DNA of 64,000 nt. Source: Isoetes taiwanensis (taxonomy: Eukaryota > Streptophyta > Lycopodiopsida > Isoetales > Isoetaceae). The stretch is taken from positions 2,219,275 through 2,283,274 of the forward strand of contig JAJEKV010000020.1 of assembly GCA_021234155.1 (NCBI GenBank), in the 5' to 3' direction. Positions 23,300 to 34,032 of the stretch are shown here, piece after piece. The notes under the pieces are model-generated. The model saw only the letters and a program-made list of their open reading frames with translations, did not search any database and was not told where the DNA came from. Made by a program: the position numbers and the translations under genes. How positions within the stretch are numbered: position 1 is the first letter of the stretch; every line of letters begins with the position of its first letter.

Positions 23300-24860
23300 G
23301 CCGCTACAAAGGCGCACATTCTAAGTGTCATAAATCGAGGCCGCCTCCACGAGAATGGCAAATAGCGGGTCGATAAGGCATGGGAGCTGTTTAGCACATG
23401 GTATGACAAAATAGTGGAGAAAGAACGGGATTTTCGTCGAAAACATCCCGGCGAGTTCGAGGAGGAGCTAGAGGAGCCATGGATGCAACCACATCGTATA
23501 TAATAAGTTTTGCCCGAAAGGTAGACATTATGGCGAGTGTAACAGTTTATCGATGCATACGGGCGGCATCCTTCATAGCTTCATGGTCGAGCTGGTCCTG
23601 ACGCGGAAACCATGTCCCGCGGATCGGTTTGCCTTCACTAAGCATCCAAGCTTTTCTTAAGATGTTTCCAAACCCCGATCATGACCGAATAAGAAGGTTC
23701 TTGAAGAAACTACCCGCAGAATCGCGGTGCAAGAGGGGAAGGAAAGTTTTTCGCCTAGATATCATGTTCAAAGACATACATGATTTACACTAAGCCAAGC
23801 AAAGATGCCAGTTCTTCTTCAAGTGCACAGTGTCGCCGAAAACAAACGCCCGCCACCAAAGAGAGGAGCCGATAGATCCCGAGGAAGAGAAGCTCAGATT
23901 GAAAATGAGGAGATCGAGGTTGTGGAACAGAGGTCTCCGAGAAAAAGTTATCTACTTGGGGGCTATCGAAGCATATCCCATCCATGTAGGTGGGAAACCA
24001 TACTTGTTGTTGCCGGACATATCCGGGTGACAGGGTTGAGAGAAGACGAGATATTGGGCCATATATGCCCATGTTGTAGGCCCGGAGGACTTATAGACTT
24101 TGAGACCCGATGTCCCCGCACAAATGATGGAGGTCGTGACTTATGATGGATCCTCAATACCTCCGTGAGGATGCATTTGAAATTGTCATGCAGCAAGTCG
24201 GGCGGTATGAAGCAAAGAAAAGATGTCAAATTTGAAGTCGCTAGCTCTTCAAACACCGCTCAATTCATAGAACGTGAGTCGTCAAGTCCGCTTTCAAAAT
24301 AACAAACCCACCAAGGTCGAATCGGGACAAAAGAGAGGTATTTATCCGGTTTCATTTTCTATTTCTTCTTGAATCGATGTTTCTTTTATGCAGAGTTATT
24401 TATTGATGACTTCGCAAGGCATCGAGAGTCACCCTAGGTAGGGACGCCAAGATTGCACATTATATGGGCTACCTTCACAAGGGGAAATTATTGTGTTTCA
24501 CAATAAATATAGTCCATCCGAGTACAGAGGGTCCTCAAGCTTAAGGCTCATTATTAGTCGGCAACCACGTGCCCCTAGCCTCAAACTATGATCGAAAGTG
24601 GTAGCAAAGAGATAGGGCTATCGCAATGTATGTCTTCTGGGGCTTCAAAATGTACTCGTCCCTGCAAATAAAGCAGCTCTAGGTTTTGGGTGGAGCGGAC
24701 AAGGAAACATCAAGGCTTTTGTCCCAGGTAATGTAAGGACCCCGACATATTGTATCCGTTAGATGCAATTGGGGCTGGAGTAAAAGAAGAGGACTTAGAA
24801 GATTTTGATTCGGTACTACAGTGCCCGATGCCAAGAAAAGGAAATGTACTTAAAAAACTT
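23300..24860 (+). CDS. Unrecognised coding block 2 of the element (frameshifted)
   Basis: Protein-like pieces in changing frames: AWELFSTWYDKIVEKERDF followed by an acidic stretch (23355-23500), FPNPDHDRIRRFLKKLPAES (about 23665-23720), a charged segment PEEEKLRLKMRRSRLW and IYLGAIEAYPIHVGGKPYLL (23870-24030), and MGYLHKGKLLCF (about 24465). A transposase or structural protein is possible, but no catalytic motif is visible. Frame changes may be sequencing errors. Polyadenylation-type AT-rich DNA follows at 24840-25020. Confidence 0.3.
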
Positions 24861-25029
24861 ATGTATGAATATAATGTCTTTTCTATAAATTGTCTTTTTC
24901 TATAATGTATCAATTGTTTTCATATGACTAAATTGTTTTTGTATGAATGTTCATTTATGATATTCATTAATTGTTAGACTTCAATGTGAGCAATAAATCC
25001 TTGTTAGATGTATATGTTAGGTATTCTTT

Positions 25030-25410
25030 AATGGTGGCTACAAAGGCGAAAACAGATGTCGCCAGCTTTTGTTCCGGGCGATTTCGCATCCGCGGGCTAC
25101 AAAGGCGAAAACAAAGGGTTGGCAATTTTGACTACCCTATTTCGCGACCGCGGGCTACGGTGCGAAAAAAACAGTCATGCTCTGCAGCTTTTGATCGCCC
25201 TATTTCGCGACCGCGGGCTACGGTGCGAAAAGAGGATGTCGGCAGCTTTTGACCGACGATTTCGCGACCGCGGGCTACGGCATGTCGAAAACAGGCGCCC
25301 ATAGCTTTTGACTGCCCTATTTCGCGACCGCGGCTACGGTGCGAAAAACAAAGATGTCGGCAGCTTTTGACCGCCTGATTTCAAGACCGCGGCTACCGTA
25401 ACATTTTTCG
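25030..25410. repeat. Palindrome array 2
   Basis: About seven units at ~60-bp spacing with the private spacer GATGTCGGCAGCTTTTGACC. The palindrome is distorted to TTTCGCGACCGCGGGCTACGG in most units, the same kind of distortion (extra G after C, T to C) seen at CAG/CTG sites in B copy 3. Confidence 0.85.
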
Positions 25411-26186
25411 CTGTAGGGGTTTATGGATCGGACGCATAATATTGCTTAATTGAATTTCTTCTCCTTGCTAAAATCCGCCATGTCCATGGAAGGCGCTTAG
25501 CTCAAATCCCACAAAATGAGGCGCTTGACCGGGGCCGTAATGTTGATGAGGTCATTACTAGCAGCCGTAGACTTCTATTCCAATCACGAGGGCGAGGGCG
25601 CTTATTCCCATCACAAGCCGCCAGATGGACGAGAGGAGGTTGTCCTTACGTAAGACTTCGCAAACCCTTGGGTCGTCGCCCACACTATTAGTAATAGTGT
25701 GGACGAATATTTCAAAACCCGACCGCTTTCCTAGTCGGGTCACCTTGCCGAAATACCGGTAAGGTTGTTGGGGAAGGAGTTTTCCGCGGACGCAACCGCC
25801 CCGCCACAATATTCCAGCCTGTGATGATCAGATTGTGGTAGCAAAGGGACACAACTCGATCCAACAGCCCCCCTGCCGTTCCCCACCCCGAGCGGAGACA
25901 TTGAGGAAGCCGCCGGGTCATACGTCGTGTGGCCCAAAGTTGATGTCATCCATGTCCCAAGACGGAGTCACGGCCATTCCAGCTTCTTGTGTAATGAGCT
26001 GGATTACGTGTTGAAACCACGGGGGGGTCTACACACCCGGCCGTGCTTTGGCCGGCTGACTGTGGCCATGGTGCCCAAAGGCTCATGAATCGCTATCTCC
26101 TCGCCTCGACGTTGGGACCACTATTGCATTCCCAAACGCTTGGCGCTGGTGGGGGAGGAAGAACCGCAGACTATGGAAGTGCAAAG
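25411..26186. other. Leader region before the histone H3-like gene
   Basis: GC-rich, with short frames on both strands and no recognisable product. It may hold the promoter or a degraded gene. Confidence 0.3.
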
Positions 26187-26892
26187 ATGACCCGCATCAC
26201 CGGGTCCAAAGATGATCGCCAGGATCGACGGGCCGCAAGATCAAGATCACCGGTCCAAAGAAAATCAGCCGGATCAGCCCAAAGAAGATCATCGTGGACC
26301 AAAGATGTTGATCCCGGGAACCCTAGTTCGAGTGGAAAAGGTTCTAGGAAGCCCCGGCGAAAGCTGAAATCCAGGCCGAAGAAATCCGAGCCGGCAAAGC
26401 CTCCTAGGCTTGTTCCTACTGCGAGACAAGCTGAGAGAGATGCAGGCAAGGAGACCGATAAGCTTGGTAATAAGCGGAAGCCTAAGGAAGGGGAGCCTAG
26501 TGTTAGATATGGTGGCCCCGAAGATGAAGGGTGCTCCTCCCGCACTCGTGCTTTGAGGGAGATCGTGCATCGGCAGCACGCACTCCCGTACCTCCTCGAT
26601 TCCCAAGCTTGCCTTCGCTAGAATGGTCAGTTTGAGATGCAGGAAATTATTGAGAGGAGGAAGGAAGCAAGAAGCAAGAGGAGGGACAGAGCACCGTGAC
26701 TTCATCCCGATGGTGGAGGAGGAGGTGAATAGAATCCGTGCAGAGGCCTTGGACATATCAAGAAGAGGCGCAGAGGCTCATCTAATTAGCCTCTTTGAGG
26801 ACAGTGTCCGCTGTTGTGTGCACAGAGGACGTGTTACTGTGCAGGCCAACGATTATGCTTTAGCTAGATACTTCCGTGGATGCCTCCCTTAG
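26187..26892 (+). CDS. Divergent histone H3-like gene, CenH3-like features
   Basis: From the ATG at 26187 (MTRITGSKDD) runs a basic Ser/Lys/Arg/Pro-rich tail of about 115 residues, then TRALREIVHRQHALPYLL, equivalent to the H3 segment TVALREI..YQ.st.LLI. A single-base frame change near 26601 joins it to IPKLAFARMV, the rest of helix 1. Helix 2 reads EALDISRRGAEAHLISLFED (H3: AL.EAAEAYL..LFED), followed by CCVHRGRVTV, DYALARYFRG and a TAG at 26890. Between helices 1 and 2 are roughly 20 more residues than in canonical H3; a longer loop 1 and a divergent tail are hallmarks of centromeric H3. It would sit in chromatin as an H3 variant if expressed. The neighbours are palindrome arrays 2 and 3. 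The frame change may be an error. An upstream in-frame ATG at 26043 is an alternative start. Confidence 0.7.
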
Positions 26893-27021
26893 CATCCTTT
26901 TGTAACACTTTTTTGTTTCTTAATATATGAGTGTTTTAGTATTTATCGTCATGAGTGTTTTATATTTATCTGTAATTATTTGCAATTCTATTTATTGCGG
27001 CTGTGCATTTATCTACTAGTG

Positions 27022-27230
27022 TTGACCGTGGCCACGGTGCGAAAATGACTATTCCATATTCTGTGGGAAGGTCTATTTCGCACCGTGGCCACGGTGCGAA
27101 AATGACTATTCCACATTCTTTGGGAAAGTCTATTTCGCACCGTGGCCACGGTGCGAAAATAGTGGTTCCAAAGTTTTTGGAGGGCGCAATTTCGCACCGT
27201 GACTACGGTGCGAAACAGACTATTCCACAC
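27022..27230. repeat. Palindrome array 3
   Basis: Four clean units at ~63-bp spacing. The palindrome is intact (TTTCGCACCGTGGCCACGG) and the private spacer is ATGACTATTCCA..TTCT. It lies between the H3-like gene (plus) and the next block (minus), which converge on it. Confidence 0.9.
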
Positions 27231-27429
27231 ATTGTGAAGAGAATGCTGAACTGAATTTAGAATCTACACGTAAGGAAAATGGCCAAGAGCTTTCCAAATT
27301 GAAAATGTGCGGTAAATAGACGGATCACATGTATCACTTATGGTTACATACTTATAACTCATATAAGAGGCATAGCATGTACATAGAACTCATATAAGAG
27401 GCATAGCATACATGAATGAAGAAGCTTAT

Positions 27430-28080
27430 TCAAGATCGGATCATCATGAAAAGGTAGTTGAGTGATGCGATTAATCTCATAGACGCCACGCCTCGAACCC
27501 TCCAAAGGTGGATAATAACACGATAAAACCCTCCTAAGAACGATTTCGCCCTCTCGCTACTCCTTCCAAATTGTGGATCAAGGGGATACCCTCCGAGAAC
27601 ATCTATGAATATCATTATATGTCATAGTGCAAGTAATGGAGTCCATATCTTCGGGACGAGGAGGCCGAGACATAGCAAATGGACGCCTTCTGCATTGAGT
27701 GGAACCCTACTTATATCGAACAAAATTATTGACATGCAATCAGAAAGCAAAGATTATTGGTTATACATAATGAGCATAATGTACAAAATACACATGTATA
27801 TAATGTACGATATAGCGATATACATTCTCGAGTATTGAGTTAGGGGACTCTTCCGAGTCATTGTCACCAGGCACCCCAGTGATCTTTTCTATCATGTACA
27901 TTTGATGCTCTCTATTCCATATTAGATGGATGATAACATCGAAGGGATCAGGATAATAGCGAGGATTGAGAACGGCAGTGGTCATCCAGTCTTCCATGGG
28001 TATTTCTCGCCATGCGACAATCGCTTGAAATTTTCGTGATTCATCTTGCGTGTAATGGAATCACGCTCAGACCGTAATGA
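27430..28080 (-). CDS. Unrecognised minus-strand pieces in block 4
   Basis: Open pieces include ERAKSFLGGFYRVIIHLW with RGVASMRLIASLNYLF (27430-27615) and WMTTAVLNPRYYPDPFDVII with an acidic tail (27761-28030). The first has some helix pattern like histone H4 helix 3 (TVTAMDVVYAL versus GVASMRLIASL), but too little aligns to claim it. These may be downstream exons or a separate gene. Confidence 0.2.
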
Positions 28081-28284
28081 GACCACATGGCTAGATCGGA
28101 GGCCAATATTGTCGCGACTCGGCAATTTGATGTATATTTATACCCACCAAAATTATTGATGGTATATACCCGTAAAATTATTGACTATATATACATAGAA
28201 ATTATTGATGGTATATACATACCAAAATTATTATCATATACATACTTGTATGGTACTCAGATACTACGTGAGCTACAATATGTA

Positions 28285-28833
28285 AATATAATGTACGATA
28301 TAGCATATATACCTGATTTCTTTTAAATAGGCATCTATGCCTTGTCTTTGTCTCCGCTTCTTGTTTGCATGCTCCTTGCCTCCCCGTCCGCTTCTTGTTG
28401 CTCTTTGCACCGCCTGTCGCTCCACTAGTTTCTTGCAAATGGTAACTTTGCAAGAACATCCTCGGCTGGGCTGATCCGAATACCGCAAGCGCAAGCGGTA
28501 GAGTTAATACGCACTTTTGATGATTTTTTAACAACTTTTGGGAGCATCGATGGCGCCACGGTCCAACCACGAGCTTGCAAGGCACCGATCAACTTCGCTA
28601 TCGATCGCTATACTCGCCATCTCCTCCACCGAGGAGATCAATTCGAGTGAAGCAAGGTTCACTCTAAGTGCTTTGGGACTTCTTGAACCCCCTCGATTTA
28701 GAAGATAGGCTAGAACAGCTTGAAGGACATGCTTTTCCATGGTTTCATGGCCTACTCTCTCGATCAAGATGTGCCTCCGGTCATTCCTACTAATGAGAAG
28801 AATAGGATTTATATCCTCATTGAACTTTTACGA
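28285..28833 (-). CDS. Possible histone-fold (H2B-like) protein
   Basis: On the minus strand a frame open from about 28833 to 28528 reads ETMEKHVLQAVLAYLLNRGG, SRSPKALRVNLASLELISS, VEEMASIAID. The order and spacing resemble H2B helix 1, GISSKAM and helix 2 ([23 protein letters not shown]), with two extra residues. The continuation crosses a frame change and ends in a Lys/Arg-rich tail (GRGGKEHANKKRRQRQG) up to a donor-like AG|GTATAT at 28320. I compared by eye only; coiled coil or unrelated helical protein remain possible. It shares the element with the H3-like gene. Confidence 0.3.
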
Positions 28834-29190
28834 CTTCCATTACAAATCTTTTGTGGATATTGGTAAGCTCCTATTCCGCTCCCTTGACTTCAACATCCCG
28901 TGGTTACTTGCCTAGATTCCCCACCGGGATACAATTCCTTGGGATACACGTGACCTATGGCTACATAGCACACAAAGACATAATACGCATATATCACAGA
29001 AGATACTCCACTGGACTGGTATAAAGATTTTCATAGAAATTAAGATATAAGCAAGTGATTTCCGTGTAATTAAGTAACAGCCTCATATTATCATGTATTA
29101 TGTTGGCAATCTTACACTTTTAGTGTAATTGAATGGTTTCTTCTACCATTTTCCTTGTATATTTTCGTGTGAATGTTTTATTTGTAGTCA
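28834..29190. other. Intergenic region left of array 4
   Basis: AT-rich with no supported ORF. Probably the shared upstream region of the minus-strand block and the plus-strand block beyond array 4. Confidence 0.35.
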
Positions 29191-29280
29191 TATTCGACCG
29201 TGGGCCACTTGCATGAAAAATCGCCTCACTTAAAAATTATTGAAGGTCCTATTTCGCACCGTGGCTACAGTATTAGTACT
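29191..29280. repeat. Palindrome array 4 (two degenerate units)
   Basis: Contains GACCGTGGGCCAC and TTTCGCACCGTGGCTAC with the spacer AAAATTATTGAAGG, which is the same spacer as array 5. Arrays 4 and 5 therefore bracket the cassette at 29.8-30.4 kb. Confidence 0.7.
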
Positions 29281-29369
29281 TCAACAGTATTCCTGGCTAC
29301 TGTGGTATTATACTTCAACAGTATTAGTATTATACTTCAACATTATTGGAGTCGTAGCTATAAATTCTT

Positions 29370-29815
29370 TCACCTTGCTTTCACTTCTCACCTTTGTTCC
29401 ATGTTTTCACATTGCTTTCACTTCTCGTGTTCTCACCTTGCTTTCACTTCTCACCTTGTGTTCCGTGTTCTTTGCTAATTGATCTTGATCCTTGCTTCTT
29501 GCTCCTTCATCTTCGTGCTACTTCATGCTACTTGGTCTTGTTCCTTGCTCCTGATCTTGCTACTTGATCTTGTTCCTTGCTTCCTTGTTCCATGATCTTC
29601 CTTGTTCCTTGCTACTTCATCTACCTGGTTCTTGCTATTTGGTCTTCCTTGTTCCTTGATCTTCTTGCTCCTTGATCTTCCTTGTTCCTTGCTTCTTCCT
29701 ACTTGATCTTGATCCTTGTTCCTTGCTACTTGGTCCTCTTCCTTGCTTCTTGCTCCTTGCCTTGTTCCTTGCTCGCTTCCTTGTTCCTTGCTTGCTTGTG
29801 CAAATGATTGGACCC
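29370..29815. repeat. Degenerate pyrimidine minisatellite
   Basis: Irregular repeats of CTTGTTCCTTGCT and CTTGATCTT-type motifs, C/T-rich on the plus strand. It lies just upstream of coding block 5 and could form part of its leader; no protein call. Confidence 0.7.
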
Positions 29816-29848
29816 AATCCTCCCCGGGCTACTCCGTAAGGACTGCAA

Positions 29849-30395
29849 GCATGCCCCCGTGCATTCTCAGGCGGCCCCGAATGGATGAGCTATGGGACCA
29901 TTTCTTGGAGTGGAGGTTGCGCCACAGCCCTACCAAGGAGCTTACAATGGAGTTGATCAACTTCATTCGAGCGATTTGATTGTGGTCATGAGCCACCGAT
30001 GGAAATTAATCCATCCTAATGTTATAGGAGACTTGCAATGAGGGGACTTCTTGAACCCCTCCTTATCCGGGACGAGATGCTACAAAGAATTGAGGCCTCT
30101 TCTTCGTGCTGGCTATTTAGCACACTCTCTGGATGCATACATAACAGAATTCATTCATGAAATTAGCCGGGGACAGATGTATGGCCTTATTAGAGTGTAC
30201 TACCACGAGTACAATGGTTTTGTGGAGTTAGGTCCGCTCTTCTTCCGTGAGTATCATCCTGTGGAATTACTTTTTCTAATGACTAGGTACCCCATATGGT
30301 GGGAAGAATCAGGCTGGGATGAGCGTGAGCTCTTGATTCCTAACCCAGATGCATGGGTTACACCTCGCAGGGGAAGGGGAAGGGGAAGGGGTTAG
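29849..30395 (+). CDS. Unrecognised coding block 5 of the element (frameshifted)
   Basis: Starts MPPCILRRPRMDELWDHFLE (ATG at 29849), changes frame twice between 29980 and 30040, then stays open to 30395: ELRPLLRAGYLAHSLDAYIT, EFIHEISRGQMYGLIRVYYH, WWEESGWDERELLIPNPDAW and a C-terminal RGRGRGRG tail. The basic tail is reminiscent of nucleic-acid-binding proteins. I tested H2A and H4 readings and found them too weak (see rejected). Arrays 4 and 5 bracket it. Confidence 0.35.
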
Positions 30396-30558
30396 GAACC
30401 TAGGGGAACGTTACTAGGGACATACTGCCGTGGTCTCTAGTAACCTTTGCTATCTATCATAAATATTTCATATGATACCGTGATAATATGTTCTATAAAT
30501 ATTCTCTAATATGTTAATATGTTCTCTAATATGTTAATATTCTCTAGTTACTGGCCCA

Positions 30559-30890
30559 TATTTCGCACCGTAGCCACGGTGCGAAATTGACTCAGGTACA
30601 AATTATTGAAGGGCCTATTTCGCACCGTAGCCACGGTGCGAAATCGACTGAGTTACAAATTATTGAAGGGCCTATTTCGCACCGTGGCTACGGTGCGAAA
30701 TCGACTCAGTTATAAATTATTCAAGGGCCTATTTCGCACCGTAGCCACGGTGCGAAATCGACCCAGCATAAAATTATTGAAGGGCCTATTTCAAGATCAG
30801 GGGCTACGCGGTGCGAAATACGTGGATCCAGCTTTTAGTTACAGTTCCATATTTCGCGACCGCGGGCCAATGGCGCGCAATACATGCATC
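30559..30890. repeat. Palindrome array 5
   Basis: Six units at ~57-bp spacing, four of them intact (TTTCGCACCGTAGCCACGG and its complement). The private spacer is TCGACTCAG..AAATTATTGAAGGGCCT. The last two units are distorted as in array 2. Confidence 0.9.
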
Positions 30891-31061
30891 CAATTTACTT
30901 ACAACACAAAGATTTCGCATTAATCGAAAGCACTATCGAACCGATAAATAAACCAACTCTTTTACAAAGAGAGACGTTATCGAGCTCTCAATACGGACAT
31001 AACCTTTGCCTTGCCTACATCTCATTGATCTCCACTCCCTTGATCGCCAACAAATGCGGAC

Positions 31062-33610
31062 TTATACCAAGTTGCCCTCTTTTTTCCCTTCCGGGTTTTT
31101 GTCTAAACAACTTAGCAAGTGTTGATTCACTCGTTCCGCGATTTCTTCACCCACTTGCACACGATCCTTCAGAAAACCATTGACACATCTCGCTGCAAGG
31201 AATTCCCAACCGAACCTCTCGTGGTTGAGTGAAACGGAAGAATGCATTCTTTGCTTGCTTATGGGACTTCTCCATTCCCCGTGTATTCCAAATTCCCGTG
31301 CTTCCATACTCCCCGACAAAACCACACGCCATGTGCGAACAGAATATGGACATAGTGAGTCAAATTGGCCTCACCCCATGCCGCCGAAAGACTTAGTGAA
31401 GTTTGTGATCGCCTCCCCGAATTTGGCAACATCATTTTCCCCGCACTACCTTTTTTGCATTTCCTTTACCAAGACAGAGAAATCCCGCCATGCCTTGATT
31501 TTCTTCAGCGTGATCCGCCACGATCATTTCGATCATCCTCACCGCAATAAGATCCTTGTAAGCTTCCCAAACACACCGATAAGTTCTCTTTCAAGGAGGC
31601 AAAACCTCTTAGCCTTTGGACCACCCATACTGGGTTTCAGGGAACCTTGCCTGATACCTTTGGATCTTGAAGTATTTTGTAGTGCCCACCATGAAGTCCC
31701 ACATTAGATAGCACCTTTTCAACTTCATGCATGGCAGCTTCCCTAGAGCTTTGGGGTGATTTATTCCAAGCAAACAGATACTCATGTAAACCATCTTGTC
31801 TATGATTCTCAAGAAAGCATGAAGGGTGCATATGTGTACTCTTCTTAACGGAATTGGCGAGAATTGGCATCAAGGTTGTGTCCTTCTCCTCTCTATTTGG
31901 TGGCTCATCCCGACACACTTCCTAATGTACTCTTGTCCAATCCAAATTGAATCTCTTCTTGCATAGAGACAGTAGGGACAAGCATGAGTAGTCTTACCAA
32001 AGACCATGCTTCATTCTCAGACATGCATTTTATTGTCTTCAAATCTGCAAAGAAGATGCCATTCAACCTCGTACTCACCATATCCGTGAACTGCAAGTTT
32101 TTCTCCGATTCCGTGGAGAGGCAATCATTGTGGGAATGGGTGTTTGATCAAAACCCATTTCAAGATAATCGCGTGATTTTCCTCCTGTACCTGAAATAAA
32201 CCAACCCACCAAATGTGATCTTCGACCGGACGGAAAACTTATCATCTAGATTTGACTCTTCATTCCCCGTATTCAAAGCTCGCTCATTAGACTCAACGAA
32301 ACCCTCTCGTGATTTCTCGCCTTTCACCAATTCCATTTCATCCAAATTTTCAAAACAATTCTTAGTTTGCCAACAAGACTCTTCTACCTTCATATCATAA
32401 AATCGAACCAAAAGTCAAGCATTCTAGTTAAGTCTATCCAAAGAATTGTTATTTTCATTAAGGCGTAAAGTATCACCAAACTTCGACTTCTTCTTACCTT
32501 TGGTATAGGATGCCAATGTATCCAAGTTGACACTGCACTGGTCACCGATACATATCACCAAGAAGCTCTTGCACTTGTCTGTTTTCGATGACCTACAAGT
32601 CATCACGCTTAGTCATCCTTGGTAGTAGAATAGTTTTGGTAATGCCTTGTTGTTTAAAGCCATCCCCGCAAGCATCCGAACAAAGCAATATAAGCTTGCC
32701 TACTTATTCCGACATTGTCACACGCTCTTGCAATCGATTCTCGAGGTTTGACTGCTCCCCAACTCCCTGCAATGCTTGATGTACTACAGCCTTTCCTAAG
32801 TTGAATGCTACCGAAGCTTTAACATTCTCAATACATCATCTTTAGTAACTAATTTCTTTAATAAACCGCAATATTAGCGGTTTTCTTATTTTCTTCTCGC
32901 AAGATTTGGATCAACAAGCTTTTTAATAGCCATGACCCTTTTTTTGAGCCTCCACCCCCGGGGCTAATATATTTATGGGCTTCGTGTTTTTGCCCTCTCC
33001 CCGATCCCCAGAGTTCTTTTTAAGCCGCTTGACCCGCTTGTGAAGGGAATCATTTTCTTGCGCAACCCTCTTCATTCCTTGCCGCAGCGGTGCATTCATC
33101 TCACCACTAATTTCTGATTTTCTACCTCCAATTCATTGAGCTTATGCATTGTTGAGACAGAAAAGTAGTTCGCCTGTTGGAGCCGATTAACATCCGATAA
33201 AACTTTGCAATTGAATCCATACAAGTGGTTATACATGGCACGCAAATGTGGATCAAGATACCATTAACCAAATTATTACAAGAACCTAGTAACCCTTTGT
33301 GTCCCTTACAAGCAAATTCAATAAGACCGGATGCGAGTGGAAGTTTGATGGGCTCGAGTGAAAGGATCACATGGATACAGCTTGGCCTTTAGCCCGTAGG
33401 TCTATATTCATGGCTCCGTAAGCTCGCAATGCATCTTCATCTATTGGTTGCTTCCAAGTGAACTTATTCCCCGTAAAGGCGTGCATTCTTTTGGCACTTG
33501 CACTCTAAATTGACCCTCGGAATTAGTTTGATCCCCAAAACGTAAGTATTAGAAGGAAGAACACTCAAAGGAATGCAATGACGACTTCGGAAACCAAATA
33601 CCTTTGCCAT
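31062..33610 (-). CDS. Unrecognised coiled-coil protein, block 6 (frameshifted)
   Basis: Minus strand, start ATG at 33610 (MAKVFGFRSRHCIPLSVLPS). Coherent pieces in changing frames follow: NKFTWKQPIDEDALRAYGAM; SLEPIKLPLASGLIEFACKG; MHKLNELEVENQKL; then MKRVAQENDSLHKRVKRLKK, a leucine-zipper-like coiled coil with a basic end. Later pieces include CMSENEAWSLVRLLM and, at the C-terminus, RFGWEFLAARCVNGFLKDRV with GEEIAERVNQHLLSCLD, stopping at 31062. That is roughly 800 residues if one gene. No family recognised; the size and coiled coil would suit a DNA-binding or structural element protein, but this is conjecture. It converges with block 5 on array 5. Confidence 0.35.
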
Positions 33611-34032
33611 TGACGCTGCAAAAGACCGAGAACCGAGGAGATTAGATTAGGAAGATTCTTGTTAACAAAACGAGCGAAATTGAAAAATTTCGCTATTTGC
33701 CGGCAAGAATCCGCCATAATTCAATTCAAAACTCGCCCGGGCGCCGATGGCAAGATCGTTGGCCGATGGCGCCGATGGCAAGGTCGATGGCGCGAGGGCA
33801 AGCTCAATCGATGGTGTCAAGCTCGATGGCATAAGCTCAAGGTGGGAAAACGAAAATCCTAGATATAATCATCAAATATTCAGGTCGTTAGGAAATAATG
33901 ATTGCGGGGTTAGGTTCGGGGGTTAGGTTCGGAGGTTAGGTAGTTAGGTTAGGGGAGAGTGAAATTTAGGTATGGAGGGGGGAAGCTAGGTTCGGCATCC
34001 TACGTGGCGGCCCCCCTAATATATTCTTAGGA
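33611..34032. repeat. Right subterminal region of the element
   Basis: GGCGCCGATGGCAAG-type short repeats (about 33735-33840) and a GGTTAGGTTCGG minisatellite (33893-33950), then CACGTAGGATGCC-rich DNA up to the terminal inverted repeat. No gene. Confidence 0.6.

Noticed and set aside
23785..26756. Minus-strand ORFs opposite blocks 2 and the H3-like gene
   Set aside because: They mirror the coding blocks on the plus strand and show no family motifs.
27430..27615. Histone H4-like helix 3 (GVASMRLIASL)
   Set aside because: Only about 12 residues align and the preceding part lacks the H4 helix 2 spacing.
29849..30395. Histone H2A or H4 identity for block 5
   Set aside because: LLRAGYLAHSLDAYIT loosely recalls H2A helices, and another frame has RRLAMRG like H4 RRLARRG, but the two readings conflict, and neither extends over the fold.
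22912..30890. CRISPR arrays
   Set aside because: The repeats are palindromic with similar, not unique, spacers, in a plant genome between eukaryotic-type coding blocks. They are tandem satellites, not CRISPR.
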